From Oscillospiraceae bacterium (GTDB taxonomy: Bacteria > Bacillota > Clostridia > Oscillospirales > Acutalibacteraceae): a stretch of DNA of 9,683 bases. A program made the translations under genes and the position numbers. Position 1 is the stretch's first letter. Every line of letters starts with the position of its first letter. The notes below the pieces were generated by a model, which did no database searches, had not been told where the DNA came from, and saw nothing but the letters and a program-made list of their open reading frames with translations. Below, one piece after another: positions 6,235 through 9,683 of the stretch. Location: NCBI GenBank assembly GCA_021640185.1, contig JAJXDX010000045.1, positions 1 to 9,683 of the forward strand, read 5' to 3'.

Positions 6235-7362
6235 AAAGATCCGCCCGAAGTACGAGGCGCTGTCCAGCGTGTCCTCCGGCAGCGTCGTGATATCGATATC
6301 CCGGCTGTCGAACAGTGCCTGCAGCTCCTCGAAGGTCATGGCGGCGTCGACGATCTCGCGCACGCCGTCCTTCTGCACCTCGGCCTTTTTGGCCGTGCAC
6401 GGCCCGATGAATACGACCTTACAGGGCGCTTCATGCTCCTTGATATATTTCGCGATCGTGGCCATGGGGGAGAGATTATGCGAGATGAACGGAACGAGAT
6501 CCGGGAACGCCTTTTCGATATAGCTGACGAACGCCGGGCAGCAGGAGCTGGTGAGGAACCCTTTCTCCTCCAGCTCCTTTGCTTCGCTGTACGCCACCAT
6601 GTCGGCGCCCAGCGCCGCCTCGATCACGGTGTGGAACCCAAGCTCCTTCAATCCGGAGATGACCTGTCCCAGCTTGGCATAGGTGAACTGGCTGGAGATC
6701 GCGGGCGCAACGACGGCGAACACCTTGTAGTCCTTGTTGCCGTTGCTGTTTTTCAGCATATCGATCACCTGCAGGATGAAGGACTTGTCCGTGATCGCGC
6801 CGAACGGGCACTGATACACGCACGCCCCGCAGGAGATGCACTTGTGGTTGTCGATGCTGGCGGCCTTGTTCTCGTTCATCGAGATGGCCTTGATCTTGCA
6901 CGCGTTCTCGCACGGGCGCTTGCGGCTGACGATGGCGGTGTACGGGCACACTTTGGAGCAGGCACCGCAGCCCTTGCACAGCGATTTGTCGATATGCGCG
7001 ACGTGCTGATGATCGAACGAGATCGCACCGAATTTGCACACGTCCTCGCAGCGGTGCGCAAGGCAGCCGCGGCAGGCGTTCGTGACCTCATAGCCGCCGA
7101 TCGGGCATTCGTCGCAGGCGATGTCGATCACTTGGATCACGTTCGGGTTGCCGTTGTCGATGCCCATGGCCAGCTTGACACGCTCGCCCAGGATCGCTCG
7201 CTCTTTGTATACGCAGCAGCGCATGGTCGGCGTGTTGCCGGGCACGATGATCTGCGGGATGTCCAGCAGGTTCTCTTTCAGCGTGCCGTTCCATTCCTGC
7301 CGTGCCACTTCACGCAGCACCTTGTATTTCAGGTGCTGCACCTTCGTATCGAATTTTCTCAT
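6223..7362 (-). CDS. [FeFe]-hydrogenase-like multi-cluster Fe-S protein, C-terminus lost at junction
   Basis: About 380 residues match the family. The N-terminal part carries several cluster motifs: CRGCLAHRCEDVC (97-109), CKGCGACSKVCP (129-140), CENAC (151-155) and CISCGACVYQCP (175-186). The hydrogenase domain follows, with a first H-cluster motif TSSCCPAFV (271-279) and a second, GPCTAKKAE (320-328). These fit the ferredoxin-linked, group B type of [FeFe] hydrogenase or a close relative, which makes or senses H2 in the cytoplasm. The third H-cluster motif, with the two C-terminal cysteines that hold the cluster, is absent because homology stops after IFARSG at 6223. The frame then reads antisense to the htrA-like gene down to 5854 (502 codons in all). 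As written it could not build an H-cluster. AGGGGGA lies 6 bases before the start. It follows the [2Fe-2S] protein gene after 27 bases, so the two are probably co-transcribed and may exchange electrons. Confidence 0.85.
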
Positions 7363-7389
7363 CGGGATCCCCCTAACTGTGCCGATAGG

Positions 7390-7635
7390 TCAATGGCGGA
7401 AAGCGGGCAGGATCTGTTCGTCAAAAAACGTCTCCGCCTGTTCCGGCGATACGGAATGGAATGCGTCGTCTACGGTGACGCACACGCCCTCTTGGCATTT
7501 GCCCATGCAGAACGTGCCTGCCAGTTCCACGTCGTCCTCCAGTTTTTCCTCCGCCAGACGGCGGCGGAGCACCTCGATGACCGCGTGCGAGCCTTTGACG
7601 TGGCACGACGAGCCGATGCAGATGGTCACTTTCAT
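7390..7635 (-). CDS. Thioredoxin-like [2Fe-2S] ferredoxin (NuoE/HydC C-terminal type)
   Basis: This 81-residue protein has a thioredoxin-like [2Fe-2S] fold. Its ligands are spaced as expected: Cys6 and Cys11 (CIGSSC), then Cys43 and Cys47 (CMGKC). It corresponds to the C-terminal domain of NuoE and of electron-bifurcating hydrogenase small subunits, standing alone without the N-terminal helical domain. Such proteins pass single electrons between flavin or NAD(P)H modules and Fe-S enzymes. It sits between rex and the hydrogenase-like gene, so a role as electron carrier or subunit for that hydrogenase is likely. The start at 7635 shares one base with the rex stop (TGATG), and GAGGAGG lies 7 bases upstream inside the end of rex. 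A TTG one codon earlier is less likely. Confidence 0.88.
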   Translation of the reverse strand: MKVTICIGSSCHVKGSHAVIEVLRRRLAEEKLEDDVELAGTFCMGKCQEGVCVTVDDAFHSVSPEQAETFFDEQILPAFRH

Positions 7636-8261
7636 CAATTACCCTCCTCGTTGATCCTGTTGTTCAGATAGGCGAGCGACAGCGCCATGTTCTCGTACTG
7701 GACGGGAAAGTCCTCCGGTACGGTCAGCTTGCACGGAGCAAAGCACCAGATCGCCCGCACACCGCAGCCAAGCAGTCGGTCGCATACGCTCTGCGCCTGC
7801 TCCGCCGGGACGGTGATGATCCCGATCTTGGCGGGATGCTCCCGGCAGAAGCCCTCCAGACGGTCCAGCGGATAGATCGGCAGGCCGTTGTGGCTCTGCT
7901 CCGGAACGTCGACGGCGATGTCGAACGCCGCGATGATCTCCGATCCGTATTCGGCAAAGCCGCCGTAGTCCAGCAGCGCGCGTCCCAGCTTTCCCGCGCC
8001 TACGATCACGACCGTACCGCGCCGGTCGGCGCAGATGAAAGCGTCCAGCGACGCGATCAGCTCGCGGACCTGGTAGCCGGTCTTGGGGCGCCCCGCGCCG
8101 CTGACTGCGGCCAGATCCTTGCGCACCTGCACCTCGCCGAGATTCAGTGCCTTGGCCAGCGCCGTGGCCGAGATGTTCTCCAGCGTCGGATCTGCATTTT
8201 TCAGATACCGCAGATACAGGGGGATGCGCCCGATCGTGGCGCGGGATACCTTTGTACTCAC
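7635..8261 (-). CDS. rex: Redox-sensing transcriptional repressor Rex
   Basis: The protein has 208 residues, the usual Rex length. An N-terminal winged-helix domain spans about residues 1-80 (RIPLYLRYL, then ALNLGEVQVRKDLAAVSGAGRPKTGY). A Rossmann domain follows with the dinucleotide motif VVIVGAGKLGRAL, the FD pair at the second strand (AAFDIAVD), and a C-terminal helix (MALSLAYLNNRI) that mediates domain-swapped dimers. Rex represses fermentation and hydrogenase genes and releases DNA when NADH rises relative to NAD. GTG 8261 is chosen because GGGAGG lies 7 bases upstream and the family sequence begins there; the frame is open 34 codons further up but enters the preceding gene. It is placed 31 bases after a small membrane-protein gene and directly before two Fe-S protein genes, which it may control. 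I see no canonical Rex operator (TTGTTAA-N4-TTAACAA type) in the upstream gaps. Confidence 0.95.
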   Translation of the reverse strand: MSTKVSRATIGRIPLYLRYLKNADPTLENISATALAKALNLGEVQVRKDLAAVSGAGRPKTGYQVRELIASLDAFICADRRGTVVIVGAGKLGRALLDYGGFAEYGSEIIAAFDIAVDVPEQSHNGLPIYPLDRLEGFCREHPAKIGIITVPAEQAQSVCDRLLGCGVRAIWCFAPCKLTVPEDFPVQYENMALSLAYLNNRINEEGN

Positions 8262-8292
8262 GCGATCGCCTCCCGTTTTATCGGTCTGTCGG

Positions 8293-8619
8293 TCACCGCT
8301 GTTCGGCAGCGGCAGCGTCGCGCTGCTCATCCAGCTTTTTGTTGCGGAAATAGAGCGCGACATCGATCGAGATCTCGATAAAGTTCAAAATATAGAAGAA
8401 AAAGCTGAGATAGAAGATGAAGCCGGAGCTGCCGCCCAGCTGCAAAAATTTGCGCACGATCCCGCAGGCGTAGCCGATCAGCAAAAACACCTCGAAAAAC
8501 AGGCTCTTGCCGCGCGCCGTGCGCGAAACGATCGACTTGCGGATCGAGATCGGCCACGACAGGCCGAAACAGAAGATGGTCAGTGCTTCCAGCAGGTCGC
8601 ACCATACGGCGATGGTCAT
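8293..8619 (-). CDS. Small three-helix membrane protein, PQ-loop/SemiSWEET-like
   Basis: This 108-residue protein has three hydrophobic segments, at about 5-25, 38-56 and 66-90, and a charged C-terminal tail (NKKLDEQRD). The turn after the first helix, GLSWPISIRKSIVSRTARGKS, resembles the PQ-loop turn (proline after a small helix, then basic and Ser/Thr-rich residues). Three helices with one such motif is the SemiSWEET/PQ-loop layout, whose members dimerise to move sugars or other small solutes. The substrate, and even transport activity, cannot be inferred here. ATG 8619 is chosen because AGGAAGGG lies 7 bases upstream; a TTG one codon earlier is less likely. It lies between the flavoprotein gene and rex on the same strand, with 31 bases to rex, so it is probably transcribed with rex. 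The family call is moderate; the membrane protein call is firm. Confidence 0.7.
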   Translation of the reverse strand: MTIAVWCDLLEALTIFCFGLSWPISIRKSIVSRTARGKSLFFEVFLLIGYACGIVRKFLQLGGSSGFIFYLSFFFYILNFIEISIDVALYFRNKKLDEQRDAAAAEQR

Positions 8620-8644
8620 CAAAACACCCTTCCTATGTTCGCTC

Positions 8645-8684
8645 CATCCGCCTTGTCACGGCATATGCCATGACAAGGCGGATG
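8645..8684. repeat. 40-bp interrupted palindrome between flavoprotein and membrane-protein genes
   Basis: Arms of 14 bases (8645-8658 and 8671-8684) are perfectly complementary. The 12 central bases contain a further palindrome, GGCATATGCC, after one C/A mismatch. It lies in the 80-base gap after the flavoprotein stop. Neither strand has a T-run right after the stem, so it is not a classical intrinsic terminator. It could be a transcript-stabilising or attenuating hairpin, or an operator. TTGTCA and TGACAA halves recall Rex half-sites (TTGTGA), but they are 12 bases apart, too far for the normal Rex site. Confidence 0.6.
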
Positions 8685-8699
8685 ACTTTACAGATAAGA

Positions 8700-9683
8700 T
8701 CAGTCCGCTTTGTTCAGGGGACGGCGGTAATCCGGCAGCAGTTTGGGCGATACGGCCGCCGTTTCGATCCCGGCGGCCTCGCGCTCGGCATCGAAACGGG
8801 CGATGTGATCAAGCGTCAGGCGGCCGACAGCCGCGTCCTTCGCGTATGCGGCCGCGTTCTTGCCCGCGGAGCGGCCGAACACGATCACATCGAGCAGGGA
8901 GTTGCCCATCAGTCGGTTGCGGCCGTGGATGCCCCCGACGGCCTCGCCGGCGACGAACAGGCCGTCGATCTCGGGCGTCATGCCGGACACGTCGATGTCC
9001 AGACCGCCGTTTTGATAGTGCAGCGTCGGATAGACCAGGATCGGCTCCTTGCGGATGTCGATGCCGTAGGCGGCGAACATCCGCATCATCGCGGGGATGC
9101 GGCGCTCGATCGTGCCCTCGCCGCCGATTTTTTCGATCATCGGGGTGTCCAGCCACACGGCCTTGCCGCTGCCGGTGTCCACGCCCTCGTCACGGTCGGA
9201 GCATTCGCGGATGATGGACGCCGCGGCGACGTCGCGCGTCTCGAGCGGGTGCATGAACACCTTGCCGTCCGCATTGACCAGTTTAGCACCGAGGGAGCGC
9301 ACCTTTTCGGTCACCAGCGCGCCAAAGATCTGCTGCGGATACGCCGCGCCGGTGGGGTGATACTGCAGCGTGTCGGCATACAGCAGCTTCGCGCCCGCAC
9401 GGTAGCCCAGCACAAGACCGTCTGCCGTCGCGCCGTAATGGTTGGAGGTGGGGAAGCCCTGATAGTGCATCCGGCCCGCGCCGCCGGTAGCGATGATCAC
9501 CGTTTTGGCGCGCGCGACCATCAGCTCGTGCGTTTCCATGTCCATCAGCACCGCACCGGCCGCGTGCCCGTTCTCGTCCAAGATCAGTTCGATCGCGGCG
9601 GTGAAGTCGATCACCGGGATGCCGCGGTCCAGCACCTCGTCACGCAGAGTACGCATGATCTCGGCGCCGGAATAGCCCTTGGC
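8700..9683 (-). CDS. Fumarate reductase/succinate dehydrogenase-type flavoprotein, C-terminal part (gene enters from right edge)
   Basis: About 327 residues are visible, open at the right edge, so the N-terminal FAD-binding GxGxxG is outside the window. The visible part has IIATGGAGRMHYQG, the QYHPTG motif with its conserved active-site histidine, LETRDVAAASI with the TRD seen around the catalytic arginine, LHYQNGG with a second substrate histidine, and GLFVAGEAVGGIHGRNRLMGNSLLD, which binds FAD and substrate. This pattern marks the flavoprotein subunit of fumarate reductases and succinate dehydrogenases, catalysing fumarate/succinate interconversion; related enoate reductases share it. In an anaerobe, fumarate reduction would be an electron sink, which fits the redox theme of rex and the hydrogenase gene downstream. 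No iron-sulfur or membrane-anchor subunit follows it, so partners would have to be upstream. ATG 9656 is internal, since the frame continues upstream with AKGYSGAEI. Confidence 0.88.
   Translation of the reverse strand, partial: AKGYSGAEIMRTLRDEVLDRGIPVIDFTAAIELILDENGHAAGAVLMDMETHELMVARAKTVIIATGGAGRMHYQGFPTSNHYGATADGLVLGYRAGAKLLYADTLQYHPTGAAYPQQIFGALVTEKVRSLGAKLVNADGKVFMHPLETRDVAAASIIRECSDRDEGVDTGSGKAVWLDTPMIEKIGGEGTIERRIPAMMRMFAAYGIDIRKEPILVYPTLHYQNGGLDIDVSGMTPEIDGLFVAGEAVGGIHGRNRLMGNSLLDVIVFGRSAGKNAAAYAKDAAVGRLTLDHIARFDAEREAAGIETAAVSPKLLPDYRRPLNKAD

Noticed and set aside
6235..7671. Plus-strand continuation of the protease frame as a novel fused domain
   Set aside because: The opposite strand encodes clear Fe-S motif proteins with their own ribosome binding sites; the plus-strand translation is their antisense.
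8262..8292. Rex operator upstream of rex
   Set aside because: No TTGTTAA/TTAACAA or TTGTGA/TCACAA pair with proper spacing is seen in this short gap.
8645..8684. Intrinsic terminator for the flavoprotein gene
   Set aside because: The stem is good, but neither side has the following run of Ts.
1..9683. CRISPR arrays, tRNA or rRNA genes, integrases, toxin-antitoxin or defence genes
   Set aside because: No regularly spaced repeats, no cloverleaf or rRNA-like sequence, and no matching protein motifs were found by reading both strands.

Overview
The window looks like a chromosomal segment of a high-GC anaerobic Firmicute, probably a clostridial lineage of the Oscillospiraceae/Ruminococcaceae kind. 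The reasons are strong AGGAGG-type ribosome binding sites, a ZapA + peptidase U32 gene pair, HemW, a Rex repressor beside an [FeFe]-hydrogenase-type gene, and many low-potential Fe-S and flavin proteins. This placement is an inference from gene content; no rRNA or other phylogenetic marker is present.

Layout. (1) Positions 1-985, minus strand: zapA followed by the N-terminal part of a U32-family protein, coupled by a GTGA overlap; the U32 gene runs off the left edge. (2) Positions 986-1284: a divergent intergenic region holding a 151-bp MITE-like element (19-bp perfect terminal inverted repeats with TA at both outer ends) and a plausible hemW promoter. (3) Positions 1285-2412, plus strand: hemW, a radical-SAM heme chaperone. 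(4) Positions 2509-6234, plus strand: an OmpR/PhoB-type response regulator, its HAMP histidine kinase and a membrane-anchored HtrA-like serine protease, an arrangement that suggests envelope or secretion stress control. (5) Positions 6223-9683, minus strand, in transcription order: a fumarate-reductase/succinate-dehydrogenase-type flavoprotein (enters from the right edge), a small three-helix PQ-loop-like membrane protein, the NADH/NAD-sensing repressor rex, an 81-aa thioredoxin-like [2Fe-2S] ferredoxin, and a multi-cluster [FeFe]-hydrogenase-like protein. This reads as a redox-balancing gene set with its own redox sensor.

The most notable observation is at about 6223-6234. The HtrA gene (plus) and the hydrogenase-like gene (minus) run tail-to-tail into each other and both stop resembling their families at the same 12 bases. 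HtrA loses nearly all of its PDZ domain, and the hydrogenase loses the C-terminal part that should carry the last H-cluster motif. Both reading frames stay open through the junction by chance, giving misleading long ORFs of 961 codons (plus) and 502 codons (minus). This is either a genuine deletion or rearrangement joint between two convergent genes or a chimeric assembly join; sequence alone cannot separate these. I found no convincing new biological system. The junction and the MITE-like element are the two signals most worth checking.
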